A stretch of DNA of 64,000 bases, taken from Camelus bactrianus. Taxonomy: Eukaryota; Chordata; Mammalia; Artiodactyla; Camelidae. The stretch lies in NCBI RefSeq assembly GCF_048773025.1, contig NC_133546.1:13720001-13784000 (forward strand), written 5' to 3'. Numbering within the stretch: the stretch's first letter is position 1; the number at the start of each line of letters is the position of its first letter. This document shows, piece after piece, positions 44,251-55,659 of the stretch. Position numbers and translations under genes: made by a program. Under the pieces are notes generated by a model. That model saw nothing but the letters and a program-made list of their open reading frames with translations. It did not search any database and had not been told where the DNA came from.

Positions 44251-44439
44251 AAATCTTTTATCTATCTCATTTCACCTTTCTCTTACGAAGGTTATACCTG
44301 GGTTTCTCATATCTTTCAAGATTGACACCCACCAGATCCACCCCGGTCTAGCCAGCTCAGATCCACTTTTGGCTTTTATACATTGTCTCTAAGTCATTGT
44401 TCAGTTATTTGAAAATTACTGGACTAGTCAATCTGTTAA
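44251..44439. other. No gene or repeat recognised
   Basis: Short interval between L1 and L2. Nothing named. Confidence 0.4.
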
Positions 44440-45298
44440 GATCCTGAAAGTCTCAATTCTGTTATCTCGTAAATGCCTGGTGCTTTCTTGACTCTGCCTT
44501 TGCTAGAACTGCTCTTCCTGCCTGAAGACTCCTCTCCGGATCTGGATCCGAACCGAGCCATTCCTCACACTCCACCAGTCTCCCTCCTCCTCATCCAGAC
44601 TCTCTAGGGCTGGAAGGCCCTCTGCTCCTTTGACACTAAGTCATGTGTAGACAGTCCCCAACTTACGATGGCTCCACTTCCCATTTTTCAACTTTACAAT
44701 GGTGTGAAATGATGTTTTCAGTAGAAACTTTACTTTGAATTTTGAATTTGAATCTTTTCCTGGGCTAAATATACACAGTACATCCTCTCTTATGATGCCG
44801 GTAGCAACAGCCGCAGCTCCCAATCAGCCAGGCGATCATGAGGGGAAGCAACCAACACGCCTCAAACCGCTCTGTGCCCACACAGCCTTTCAGTTTTTCA
44901 CTTTCAGGGCCGGATTCAATAAATTACATGAGATAGTCAACACTTCAGTATAAAATAGGCCTTGTGTTAGATGATTTTTCCCAACTGCAGGCTAATGTAA
45001 GTCTTCTGAGCATGTTTAAGGTAAGCGAGGCTAAGCTGTGACGTTTGATAGATTACGTGTATTAATGCATTTTCGACTTTCGATATTTTAAACTTAGGAT
45101 GGGCTTATGGGGCTATAACCCCATCGTAAGTTAAGTAAGTTCTGTGTTGTTTCTAACTATCCAAACCTTGTCTTTATTTTTAAAATTAGATTATAAGGAC
45201 TTTGAGAGCAAGAACCATAAATTCACATCTGTTACAATGACATAGTGTTTTATATGTTGTATATGTTCTTTAAATATTTATTAAGTGAATAAAGGAAT
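44440..45298 (+). mobile_element. L2 LINE 3' end, split by a Tigger-type element
   Basis: Before the insert: tgctttcttgactctgcctt and gctagaactgctcttcctgc. After it: aaattagattataaggactt, tgagagcaagaaccataaat and atatttattaagtgaataaa, the usual L2 terminus. Confidence 0.72.
44650..45144 (+). mobile_element. Tigger-type non-autonomous DNA transposon, near complete, inside L2
   Basis: The ends are inverted repeats: gacagtccccaacttacgat at the left and ccccatcgtaagttaag at the right. Internal landmarks: ttttgaatttgaatcttttc, cagccgcagctcccaatcag, caataaattacatgagatag, aaaataggccttgtgttaga and tgcattttcgactttcgat. It is about 490 bp long, has no transposase, and is of the pogo/Tigger MITE kind. 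Neither strand's short frame is meaningful. Confidence 0.85.
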
Positions 45299-45771
45299 AG
45301 ATTGTAAGCACAGAATAAGAAACATATTTATTTGCTTGTTGGTTTGATGCTATGAAAATACAATGGAAGCACTTGTTAGTTTTCTGCTGTAAGTAAAACT
45401 CCATATCTGAATGCAAAAAAAAAATTAAAAATACTAAAGATTCCAACACCTTCACCAGTCTGCTCCTCCAGTTTTGGGGAGATCTCCTGTATTTCTGAGA
45501 TGCCCACTTTCAATTAGCATGAACAATGTAAAGTTTACTGAACTATCCAGATTTATCTTGTGTAAATACAATTAACTTCCCTTATTAGAGTGAATAAAAA
45601 GCCATGAATTTGAAGGCTTGCTCACAGGACCGTAAACCACTGCACTTTCACCTTGTATTTGTGTGAAAATCTACTTGCGCTCACACTCACACCGTCTCTA
45701 AACACTGAAAAATGTGTGAGGAATTGCTCATTTGGGAGGACGGGTGGCAGCTATAGAGGCCAAAGGTGATT

Positions 45772-45816
<45 letters not shown>

Positions 45817-46392
45817 ATCTATTTTATTTATGTATTTATTTCTTTATTGCCAACTAGGTTTTCCTCTGATTAAGACAGTAAGCACAAACCAAGAGGGTTT
45901 GTGTTTTCCGGTGAAGCAAGAGATTCTGAATAAATGTTTCTTAAAGAAGCAGACTTAGCATCCTGAAACTTTGGCCAAAAATCCAGAAAAAGAAATAGAA
46001 TCAAGCACCATGTGGCTGGAGTGAGGGTTGGCTAGTGGTAAAAGCTCATAGCACACTTCTTTTGAATGTATTTTTTCTGCTCCTGGTATAATATGTCTAG
46101 CTGAATAACCTTTTTGAGGGTCTGCTCCATGTCAGGTACTATCTGAAGTTCTCCCCTAGCCAGCTGTCAGTCTATAGCCTCTATTGGACACCTATGGGGT
46201 ATAAAGCATTATAGAAAAAGTCTATGATCCCGCAATCTTGCTTCCCCTGTACTGACCCCACAAGCCCCACTGATTTAGGCATTCATTTCCTAAACATAGA
46301 AAAGAAAGGATCTTGATATTTTTTGCCCCTTCTCAACCTCACAATACCACCAAAGCAGTGCAATTTCTAGATAGAAAGTATTTGAAAGACTA
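45299..46392. other. No gene recognised; contains a microsatellite
   Basis: About 1.1 kb with no named element except the TATC run at 45773-45816. An A run sits at 45416-45423. Confidence 0.45.
45773..45816. repeat. (TATC)11 microsatellite
   Basis: Eleven uninterrupted TATC units, followed by atctattttatttatg. It is a likely length-polymorphic tetranucleotide locus. Confidence 0.97.
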
Positions 46393-46855
46393 TTCGATTT
46401 CTAGGGCTGCCAAACAAAGTACCACAAGCTGGATGGCTTAAAGAACAAAAATTCATTGTTTCACAGTTCCAAGGGTCAGAAATCTGAAATCAGAATTTGG
46501 GCTCTGCTCTCTCTGAAACCTGCAGGGAAGAATCCTTGCATGCTTCTCCTCCATCTTTTGGGAGGACCAGCAATCTTGTAGATTGCTTGTAGAAAGTGTT
46601 CCTTGGCTTGTAGACACCTTGCCCTGCTCCGCCTCTGTCATCACATGGCCAGCTCCTCCCTTTGTATCTCTGTCTCGGTGTGTCTTCTTATAAAAATACC
46701 AGCTGAATTGGATTAAGGGCCTACTCTTATTCCAACATAACTGCATCTTAACAGTTACATCCGCAATGACCTTATTTCCAAAAAAGGTCAAATCCCGAGG
46801 TACTGGGGGTCAGGACTTCAGCATATCTTTTGGGGGTTTCAGTTCAACCCATGCA
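46393..46855 (-). mobile_element. MLT1-type LTR (ERVL-MaLR)
   Basis: Reverse order: gatttctagggctgccaaac, tttcacagttccaagggtca, tcacatggccagctcctccc, gtgtcttcttataaaaatac, atgaccttatttccaaaaaa and gcatatcttttgggggtttc. Fossil solo LTR, almost full length. Confidence 0.85.
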
Positions 46856-47810
46856 AGACCTTGTTCTCTCACCAATTCCTTTTATGGCTGTTTCTTTCTA
46901 AAGGAAGTTAGAATCTCAGAGGTTGAGTTGGAGAGTAAACTTGTATGAAATGATGCATTATTCATCTTGGTACTCTTGGTTTCAAGAGACCAGAAATCCA
47001 TTTTCCCCTAGGAAAGAGGGACTGAAAGGAATTCTGGGATTATAGAGACAAAAGAACAAACCAATCAGACTGTGAGAGGTCAGGGTTCCAGCTTGGCCTC
47101 AGAAGCTACTGGAATCCGGGGTTAGAGTGGATCGGGGTTTCTTTCATTCTCTTCTTCAGGCTTCATCTCTGATGAAAGAATGTTTCCTACTTGTAGGTAA
47201 CATGGCTTCTGTCTAGTCCCAAGTTTTACCCTTAAGCTTTCTAGCACTAGAAAGGACTGCCTGCAAGGCTGGACCTCAGGGTCAGACACCCTGCAGGAGA
47301 GAGCAGGCAGCCCATGGGGTCAGGGGTGCCTAGCCATGGACCAGTGAACTTTGGCTGGTGGGATGGAGTCCAGAAAAAAAACAATGCAGTTCCTGTAGTA
47401 GCCATGTTGATGTGGACAAGTGGAGCAGGGAACTGAACAGACAATATTACAGATGTTCGCTCTAAAAAGACAATTCAAAAGCAGAAAATCCAATTTTTAT
47501 GTAAATTATCCAGATGGGTTCCAATGCTGGTTCATATTTACCAGAGAAATTACTCTGTTCTCTATGTTGTGTCATTTAGTAAATCAGGTTTATATCTGTG
47601 CTCTGGGGCAAAGACCCATGACATTGACTAAATCTGAATTCAAATAGTAATTTCTGATTAATTTGAAAATTGACTAGGTCAGATGGTTTTGCATACATGG
47701 TTTTTGTCTTTTTGGGGTAGTGGGTGAGGTCCTAATATCCATTTATGGACCCAAGATTTATTTGTAGAAACAGACTTTCAAAATAATTAGTAACATTTAC
47801 TAGAGTTCAT
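46856..47810. other. No gene or repeat recognised
   Basis: About 950 bp of mixed composition without a named element. Confidence 0.45.
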
Positions 47811-47898
47811 TTGTTTTTAATGGAGGTACTGGGGATTGAACCCAGGACCTCGTGCATGCTAAGCACACGCTCCACCACTGAGCTGTACCCTCCCCCTG
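47811..47898 (-). mobile_element. Camelid tRNA-derived SINE, short tail
   Basis: Plus strand ggaggtactggggattgaac, ccaggacctcgtgcatgcta, agcacacgctccaccactga and gctgtaccctccccct. The (aaat)n tail is essentially missing. Confidence 0.94.
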
Positions 47899-48569
47899 GA
47901 ACACTGGAGTTTAAAGGTGGTTGTTTTTAAAGTTCATATTTTAGAAAAGCTATCTTTCCTTTTATTTCTTGAAAAGTATTTTTTTTAACTGCGAGAAATA
48001 AGCAACTATGCAAATACTAATTCACTCCAGGACTATGGAGAGCACATTAAACGTACTTATCTACTTCTAGATTATCAGTACTGATGGTTTGGCTAAATCA
48101 ATCAAAGAAAATAAAAGCAAGTTTTACCCCCCGCCACTGCTAAACTGCAGAGACCAGCGATTATGGGAGCATGATCTTTTTCCTCCCAGACGTCAAATTC
48201 TCAAGGTCATAAGTGACAAATGGCTCTAGTGAGCATCACGCCTGAATCCCAGCTGCTGAAGGGACATTTTAATCTGGATGCAAGTGGGCACCTCACACCC
48301 CACTTATGTAAAATCATCTTAACCCTCGCTTCGCCAGGACTCCCTCCCTCACGTGGCGTTACCATCTTCCCTGATGGTCAAGTCCAGGGCCCAGACAGCT
48401 CTTTCCCTTCATCCTTGCCTTCTGTGAGTCACCAGAATATTGTCCAAGGAACTGCTGATGTCAATGGTTCCAAACTGGGCTGACAGTCAGAATTACCTGA
48501 GGGATTTAGGTGATTTTGGATTTGAGGTCCTATTACTGGAGATTCTGCCTTCTCCAAACACTGTGCCAA
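47899..48569. other. No gene or repeat recognised
   Basis: Mixed sequence. An 87-codon plus-strand frame (48220-48483) resembles no family. Confidence 0.45.
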
Positions 48570-48855
48570 TCAGTGGAAGTATAAAGATGAGTAAAACAAA
48601 TTCCTCCTCTCAGGACAAGTCTTTAGTGAGGGAGACAATCTAGGAAACGAAATTCTGCTCATGAGCGAGGTGCTGCGAGTAGGAGATTAGGAAATGCCCT
48701 GAAGCCCCAAAGCGGGACTGGTTACCTCAGCCTGAGAAAGTCTCAGAAAGCTTCACAGAGGAAGTAATGCTGAATTTAGGGTAAGGACAAGTTTATCAGA
48801 CAGAGAGGGAAGAAGGGAGAGGGCATTCCAGACAGTTTTAAGCCCGGGAATAACA
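48570..48855 (-). mobile_element. L2/CR1-clade LINE fragment
   Basis: caaattcctcctctcaggac, gtgagggagacaatctagg, agcttcacagaggaagtaat and gagagggcattccagac follow the same old LINE pattern seen at 18.6-19.1 kb. Confidence 0.5.
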
Positions 48856-48914
48856 CGATTAGATTGGTGTTTTAGATTTATTTTCAGACTTATCTTTGGG
48901 GATCACACTTCAGA

Positions 48915-49130
48915 ACTTCTGCAAGGCCTGTTTGAGAGATCTTAATGGCTCCCCAGTGTCCTGGGCATCAAATTCTAACTCCGTGGTCTTGTGGTCAAGG
49001 TCCTTGGTGACGCAGCCCATCCCTCTATCACTGTCACCTCTCCTCATCTTCCTGCCTGTTCTCTGGTCACGATGGATGGTTGGCTTTTCTTTTAAAAAGC
49101 TATGATCTCACTTCTCAAAGACGGTTCCCT
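48915..49130 (+). mobile_element. L2 LINE fragment
   Basis: gatcttaatggctccccagt, gtcctgggcatcaaattct and ggtcaaggtccttggtgacg match the L2 segment around ccaatggcttcc. Confidence 0.65.
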
Positions 49131-49239
49131 CCCGGTCCTGTTCTTCTGCCCTTATTGCTTTGCTCACTCCCTTCTCCTCACTTCGCTTGGATAGGTGGCG
49201 GCCACACCTCTCGGCCTTCAAGTCCAGTATCAGCAGTGG

Positions 49240-49395
49240 GAAGAACAAGTGTGGGGACTCCGTCTGTGCTTCACTACTTTGCAGCTGCAGGATGCTGGGC
49301 AGGCTGCTTCACCTTTCTGAGTCTGTTTTATCATCTGTCAACCATGTTTAATAATAATTACCAAATAGTTCTGAGGATTTAAAGAGAAAAATGCT
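49240..49395 (+). mobile_element. MIR
   Basis: tgggcaggctgcttcacctt, tgagtctgttttatcatctg and gttctgaggatttaaagag give the 3' part of MIR. Confidence 0.65.
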
Positions 49396-50466
49396 TATTA
49401 AAACATTCCCAGCGTAATGTTCTCTTTCTTGACATGGGTGGTTACACAGGCATTTGCTTTGTGATAATTCATTAAACTGTATATTTATGTTTGTGCCCTT
49501 TTCTATGGGTGTGCTGACGTCAACGAAAATGTTAGAAACAACTGCTTAGTCCAGCTCAGTAGGGTCTTAATAAATATTGTAAATATTGGTTGTCTTTTCT
49601 CTTTCTCATTTCTGCTGGAAGGCAGACGACCCGGAGTTGGGTTGGATGGCTAATTCAGGAATGACAGATCCAGATTCGCAAGAGTCTAAAGGTGCTACAT
49701 GGAAGAAATGAGGGCACTAAGAGGAAATTTAATAGGAATCAATGTGCAGGATGTTCAAAAGGAAAGAGTGCAGTAATGAGTGGGAGATGTGCTTTAAGAG
49801 GAATTGTTATGAAAAAGCTCAGAGATTTCAGCTGACTACAAACTTGATCTGAGTCAACAGTCTAGCTTGGCCCCTCGGCTCCATGGCCCACTGTTAAACA
49901 AGTAAGCAAAAAAAAACCAAACCGACCAGAACAAAACGGAAATCTCAACACAATTTTGGTTTTCAATAGAGGTGTAATACTCAGATCCCAGGAAGTAAAT
50001 GAACCCATTGACTTCTTGCACTTGTCAGACCAGACCTGAACCGTGCACCTTCGGTCATGGAAGCCTGTTCTTAAGATGGGCCAGACCAGCCACCAGGCAG
50101 AGGTCTATGGCTATGGTCCTACGAGGGGCCTAAAGCTGTTGTATGAAGATCAGAGAATTTAGCCTTAAGAAAATATTTGAAGGCTGACTGGCAGGGCTTT
50201 CTATATAAAAGGATTTGCAAGAGTGGTTAGATTTATTCTATGTGGTTTCATAAGGGAAAACTGGAATCAATAGGTGAAAGTCTAGAGAGAGAGATTTTGG
50301 ATCATATTAAGCACTGAGATGGCTCATGACTGGGGCAACCTGAAAGTAGAATGGATTGCCTGTTTGTCATTGGCAATATTTAAGCAGAGCCTTTATGGTT
50401 ATGCATCATGGACATTGCTGATGGCATTTTTATTTGGGATGGGATGGTAGATGATATACGTCTGGG
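49396..50466. other. No gene or repeat recognised
   Basis: About 1.07 kb of mixed sequence. An A run is at 49911-49917. Nothing named. Confidence 0.4.
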
Positions 50467-50925
50467 ATGGGCTGAATTATGTCCCCCCTCAAGATGTGCT
50501 GTAGTCTTAACTCCTGGTGCTTGTGAATGTGACCTTACTTGGAAACAGGCTCTTTGCAGTTGTCATCAAGTGAAGATGAGGTCATGAGGGTCAATTGTAA
50601 TCCAATGGTTCCAGTGACTTTATGACTTAGAAAAGCGTAAGAAGAGCTACAGAGGCAGACAGGGAGAATGCCAGGTGAAGACACAGACGCTCACAGGGAA
50701 GAAGGCCACGTGACGACAGGGGCAGAGATTGGACTGGTACAACGGCAAACCAATGAAGGCCAAGGGTTACAGGCAACAGCCAGAAGCAAGGAGAGAGCAT
50801 GGCTCTGCCAATGCCCTGATCTCAATCTTCTGGCCTTGAGAATTGTAAGAGAATAAAATTCTGCTGTTTTAAGCTGCCCAGTTTGAGGTACTTGTGACAG
50901 CAGCTTTGGGTATTTAATATACCGT
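50467..50925 (+). mobile_element. MLT1-type LTR (ERVL-MaLR)
   Basis: gggctgaattatgtcccccc, gtgaatgtgaccttacttgg, gcagttgtcatcaagtgaag, aagaaggccacgtgacgaca, attgtaagagaataaaattc and cagtttgaggtacttgtgac form a full MLT1 order. Confidence 0.88.
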
Positions 50926-51974
50926 CCAAAATCCATGTCCATTTATAGGCTCTGAATCCTGACTACAGGATACAGGTAGGCCTGCTTTCCAGGCTCGTGT
51001 CTGGATATTCTGATGTCCATGACGCTCTGCAGCCACCCCCAGCATTGCCCATGGCTGCTGAATCTATAGGAGACCCTATGCCACATTTCTCCCTCACCTT
51101 CCAGCCCTGCTTTCAGGCCCAGCAGAGGCCAGGGCTCAGAGTTTGGGAGGTCTGTGAAGCCCAGGGTCAGGGTCAGGGTCAAGGTCAGGGAGCTCCCAGG
51201 GCTCTGTCTTGCTTACAGTAGGAGTCAGTAAACTCTGGGATCTCTATGCCCAGAGTATATGAAAAAAGGCACTCTGATTCGCAAATAAGTCACCTGCCAG
51301 TGAACTTCTGGAACATGATCATTTGTGAGTTCAGGGACAGCCTGCTTTTGATGCTCAGGCCCAGTTTATAGATAAGGTTATAACTTTGCAGCATATTGTA
51401 ACATTCAACCGTTCAGAAACATGCTGAAGGAGCTCATAAACAACTCATTTTTCCTCCCACTGAAACTCAGGAATGTCCTTTGAGGACTTTTGCTGAGATA
51501 GTGAATGATTTGCTTCTCAAAAAACTGTAAGTCAGGACCTCCATGTGATTCCCGCACAAGAGCAGCCGGTCACGTGCAGGGCTTCTCTGGGTGCCCGGTC
51601 CTCCCCATCGGGGAGCAGACAGGACCTGCGTAGGCTGAGACCCAGATCCAGAGACGAAGGGTAGGAGGCAGTTCTTCCCAAGAAAAACCAAGTACAATTT
51701 GGTCCTCCCTCTGGCCTCCTTAAAGGGACAGCAAGAGCTTGAGTTCTTGAGGCCCTGAAATCCACTTGGCCCTTGCTCTGGTGTGGGCCCCTGCCCGCTG
51801 GCCTCCCTGCACCTCACCTCAGCCACACAGCTCAACTTCATCACTTTACATGTTGGGGTTTCACATGAGATTGCATTTTAATAGAGAGTCCACAGCTAAC
51901 ATGCGCACGCATGTGTGTATTTGTATTTTGTGTGTGTGCCGTTTTGAAAACCATTCATTATGGTCTTGAAGAAC
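50926..51974. other. No gene recognised; contains an RGGTCA tandem array
   Basis: About 1.05 kb without a named element. The frames on both strands at 50.9-51.8 kb resemble nothing known. The array at 51164-51187 is listed separately. Confidence 0.45.
51164..51187 (+). promoter_or_regulatory. Four tandem RGGTCA nuclear-receptor half-sites
   Basis: GGGTCA occurs three times (51164, 51170, 51176), followed directly by AGGTCA (51182), all in one orientation with no spacer. The last unit forms TCAAGGTCA (51179-51187), the extended monomer site bound by SF-1/ERR-type orphan receptors. Binding in vivo is not shown, and a 6-bp tandem repeat arising by slippage would look the same. Confidence 0.4.
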
Positions 51975-52735
51975 ATTGCAGTGGGTTGAACGGAGGTCCC
52001 CCCAAAGGATATGCCCTTGCCTTACCCCTGGGAACTGCGATGTGAACTTACTTGGAAAAAGCATCTTAGCAGATGTAATTAAGAATCAGGAGCTGACACT
52101 GAGGGTCTGGCTTCATCCAGGGAGAGCATTTAGACACCCCAGAGGAATAGCAAACAATTCACCTTGATTGGGCCCTCACCATGTGCCCAGACTATTCTGA
52201 GCATTTACATGTTCTCTTCACATCTTCTATTGAATGTTGTTTCTTAAAACAGATTTTTAAATTAAGGACTTGACGGTGGAAATTTCAAGGTTACAAAGAT
52301 CATATATTTTGTCAAAAATTTGGAGAATACATATTCAGTATTGCTGAAAATTTTTCTAATGCTGAAAAAAAATAAAAAGAATCTGGAGCTTAGACCATCC
52401 TGGATTTTCTGAGTAGGCCCCAAATCCGATGACCACTGTCCTTATAAGAGACAGAAGAGGAGACACAGACGCAGAGAGAGAAGAGGGGAAAGCCACATGA
52501 AGACAGAGGCAGAGATAGGAGTGATGCCAGCACAGGCCAAGGAATGCCGGACCCCCAGAAACTGGAAGAGACAAGGAACAGATGCTCCCCTAGGCCCTTA
52601 GAGGGAACCCGGCCCTGCTGACTCCTGCATGTCAGACTTCTGGCCTCCAGACCCGAGAGAATACATTTCTGTTGTTTCAAGTCACCAAGTTTGTGGTGAT
52701 CTGTTGCAGCAACCACAGGACACTAATTAGAACCA
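51975..52735 (+). mobile_element. MLT1-type LTR, split by a retroposed segment
   Basis: First part (to 52094): gttgaacggaggtcccccca, gatgtgaacttacttggaaa and gcagatgtaattaagaatc. Second part (from 52377): gaccatcctggattttctga, cactgtccttataagagaca, gccacatgaagacagaggca, cttctggcctccagacccg and gcagcaaccacaggacac. Together they cover one LTR. It is a fossil MaLR LTR. Confidence 0.88.
52081..52390 (+). mobile_element. Retroposed segment of unknown origin with target duplications and poly(A)
   Basis: aagaatcaggagct (52081-52094) and aagaatctggagct (52377-52390) are 14-bp direct repeats with one difference, around 282 bp ending in an A-rich tail (about 52365-52376). The insert is not L1 3' UTR and not the camelid SINE. 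Its middle resembles a MIR in reverse (gggccctcaccatgtgccca, then ctgagcatttacatgttctc). The likeliest source is a polyadenylated RNA, such as a gene 3' UTR containing a MIR. Confidence 0.72.
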
Positions 52736-52844
52736 TGATGAGGCATCTGAGTGCACCTGAGAGAGGAGAGTGGGGATTTCTGCCCATCACTAACCCCTGG
52801 ACCTGCCCTTTCTTCGTGTGCACCAATGATCTCAGCCCCGAGTT

Positions 52845-53320
52845 AAAATGAACATCATGATTCTACTTCTGGGAGTCTGTCCAGAGGAAATAACAGAGAA
52901 AACATGCAAGGATTTATCTCCAAGCGTGTTCATCACAGTGCTGTTTGGAATAAAGGGAATTTGGAAGCAATCTGAATGTTCCACCATAGGGGATCAATTA
53001 AACAAATGACGGTGCAGCCATTCAAAAGGATCCTATGAAGCCATTAAAATAACATTACAGAAATGTAACTATTGATGTGGAAAGATGTTATCATTTGCTT
53101 GTATAAAAATACATTATGTTATGATCTCATTAAAAAATACGTAAGTACATGTACTATGTGTGTATACATAGAAAAGTCTGGAGGGGAGTGTCAACAGTGA
53201 TTTTCCTTGAGAGAGTGGGTGTTTTAGATTCTTTTTCCTATCTTGTCTGTGGTTAATATGTAATTTATAATAATAGTGAAAAGCTTTTGTAATAATAACA
53301 ACAATAATAATAATAAACAA
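52845..53320 (+). mobile_element. Old L1 (L1ME/M4-type) 3' end
   Basis: gattctacttctgggagtct, gaggaaataacagagaaaac, gtgttcatcacagtgctgtt, ggggatcaattaaacaaatg, gcagccattcaaaaggatcc and tagaaaagtctggaggggag follow the ORF2 tail and 3' UTR of an old L1. It ends in an AAT/AAC-rich tail (53290-53320). Confidence 0.8.
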
Positions 53321-54244
53321 TGAAAGACATTCCATCTGGAGGGAAGAAAGAAGCCTGAAACTTGCCATCAGCTACATGGTGGGGGGATATTTAGGGAGTT
53401 GGGCCTGGGAAGGGATTGATTCAGCGCCAGGAGAGCCCTCACTCCTGGGAGGTCAGAAATTGATGTGGGCAGTTAGAGCATCAGGAGTAAAGCAAGAAGC
53501 AGGAGACAGTAGACAACTCAGGATGTCTCAAAACCTCCTGCGTGTTCACGCCGCTGCAAATCTCCAAGAGATGGATGGGGTTATAATTTCCCTCCCACTT
53601 TATTTGATCACTGAGCTGGGAACATATGCTAGTTCCCCTGCTCTGAGAAACACAGTCGGGGAAATTTTGGAATACCATCTGACAAATACCAGATCCATTA
53701 GGTGAGGAGCAAAACTACCCAGGTAAGAAACGGGGAAGAACGTTTTCAGTTCACAGAATGCCGAGAAAGGCAGGCCGCGCGCCTGTCAGATCCATCAACT
53801 GAACACAAGCAACTGTGTCTGAAGACAATACTGAAAGTCTGGTGAGTAAGACTGAGGAGCCGGGAGTGGACGGGATGCCGTGGCTCTTTGGGTTCTGTAC
53901 TTGAGAAGGAATGTGGGCATTTTAGAGAAGGTCCTGAGGATGGTGGCAATCCACAGTTAGAAGAGGTGATTACACGATCACAGTGGGAGAGCCAAAAGGA
54001 GTGAAGGCATCGACAGGCTTTAGCGGGACATGATCTGAGTCCAAGCCGCAGTGTGCAGAAAAGAAGCCTGCCAGCAACGGACTTCCTGGTGCTGGCTGCT
54101 GGGGAGAAAGCCAGCCCTTTCCTGAAAAGGGACACCACATTCAGCTCTGCCTGGAGGCAGTGTAGTTCCTAGACTGATGTCTCCCTGCCGGGCCAACTCA
54201 CCTGGCTTCTCTTTCCTGCCCACGTTGACCACACACCTGTCCCT
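53321..54244. other. No gene or repeat recognised
   Basis: About 900 bp of mixed composition. The long frames on both strands (for example 53746-54138 minus) resemble no family and overlap each other. Confidence 0.4.
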
Positions 54245-54692
54245 CATTTTGCTATGTTTTGGGCAAACTGAAGATCTGTGCAGCCCCGCATCGAGCAACT
54301 CTATCAGGGCCATTTTTCCAGCGGCATTTGCTCACTTCCGGTCTCTGTGTCACATTTTGGTAATTCTCACAGGATTTCTGTTTTTATCGTGATTATTCTA
54401 TGTGTTATGGTGACGTGCGATCAGCAATCCTTGATGTAACTATTATGACTCGCTGAAGGCTCAGAAGATGGTTAGCATGTTTTAGCAATAAAGTATTTTT
54501 TAATGAAGGCATGCACATTGTTTTTTTAGACCTAATGCTATGGCACACTTAATAAAATGACGGTATCATGTCAAAATAAATTTCATCTGCACTGGGAAGT
54601 CAAAAGATGCACGTGTCTGTTTTTATTGTGATATCTGCTTCATTACAGTGGTCTGGAACCAAAACTGCAATCTCTCCAAGGTCTGCCTGTAC
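54245..54692 (-). mobile_element. Tigger1, internally deleted, both ends present
   Basis: From 54692 the minus strand reads as the Tigger1 terminus (plus strand: ggtctggaaccaaaactgca, tctccaaggtctgcctg). Moving inward the plus strand shows cacttaataaaatgacggt, cattgtttttttagacctaa and gcaataaagtattttttaat, then directly the opposite end (gtcacattttggtaattctc, gagcaactctatcagggcc). The roughly 2 kb transposase region is gone. This is a non-autonomous, MITE-like derivative. Confidence 0.85.
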
Positions 54693-55659
54693 CTCTAAGT
54701 TTGGTTTTTCTTTTTTTCTTTTTCTAAATTCTTTTCTTCTCCCTAAGAAATGAGCCTTTAGGAAACTTGAGGCCTGGGCTCTATTTGCTACAGAGTCTCA
54801 GGCCGTGGGGGCAGAGGGCGGGCGGGGCTGGGTGTCCACCCCTGGCCTGGGCAGGATGCAGGAGGCCCGGGACCGACAGGAATGCGAGGGGACATCCTGC
54901 ACTGGGGGGACGCTCCTGGATTTTCACTTCCTGCCCCCCACCCCTCCAAGCCCTGGGGAGGCCTGGCTGTTTTCACCTTCCTTCTTCCTGTTGTCCCTCC
55001 TTTGCTCAGTGCAAGGCATCCAGCGTGAGGGCAGCAGAGGTGCCTCTGTGCAGGTGGTGTTCAGCTCTGCGTGGCTCTTAGTTTACATGCTCTCCCAGCT
55101 GACCCGGGGCTGAGGTCACTTCTGCCCGGATACGCAGCACAGCCCCCACCCCAAGCAGACGTGCTGATCTCCCTGCCTGCCCTCCCTCCATCTCACTCAA
55201 GGCGTCTATGGTATCCACACTTCACCTGCAGGAAAGCTACCTGGGCAGCTTGTTTTCCCTGAAGTTTCCTGGTTCCTCACCCAGAGACTCTGATTGACAG
55301 GGTCTAGGCTACAGTGAATCTGCATTCATTAAAAAAAAGAAATACAAAACCAGACCAAATCAAACCAGACCCAAAGGATTTATGATGCAGACCCACTGAC
55401 AGCAGGTTGTCAGCTACACGAGGGCACAGCTGGACTCTTGGTCCTCTGCCTCTCACTGCAGGTCTAGTTGAAATACTATTTATTATTTTAAGGTTTTTCA
55501 AGTATGTCCTCTTCATTTCCAATGCAACTGGATGGATAAAGGCCAAATCCTTAGTCCATATTGTGTAACGAGGATGACTGTATAATTGATTGTCCAAGTT
55601 GGGATAGTTGAGTGAGTGATGGGGACACTATTAATAATTAAGCCAAGAAATACTCGAGA
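54693..55659. other. Unassigned, GC-rich at 54.78-55.0 kb
   Basis: The segment 54790-54960 is clearly G- and C-rich but has only scattered CpG, so I do not call a CpG island. The part 55245-55335 (cttgttttccctgaag, ctcacccagagactctgatt, gggtctaggctacag) faintly resembles MER5A. An A run is at 55329-55336. Confidence 0.4.

Noticed and set aside
54780-55100. GC-rich segment as a possible CpG-island promoter.
   Set aside because: G and C are high but CpG dinucleotides are few, and no exon or clear promoter element follows.
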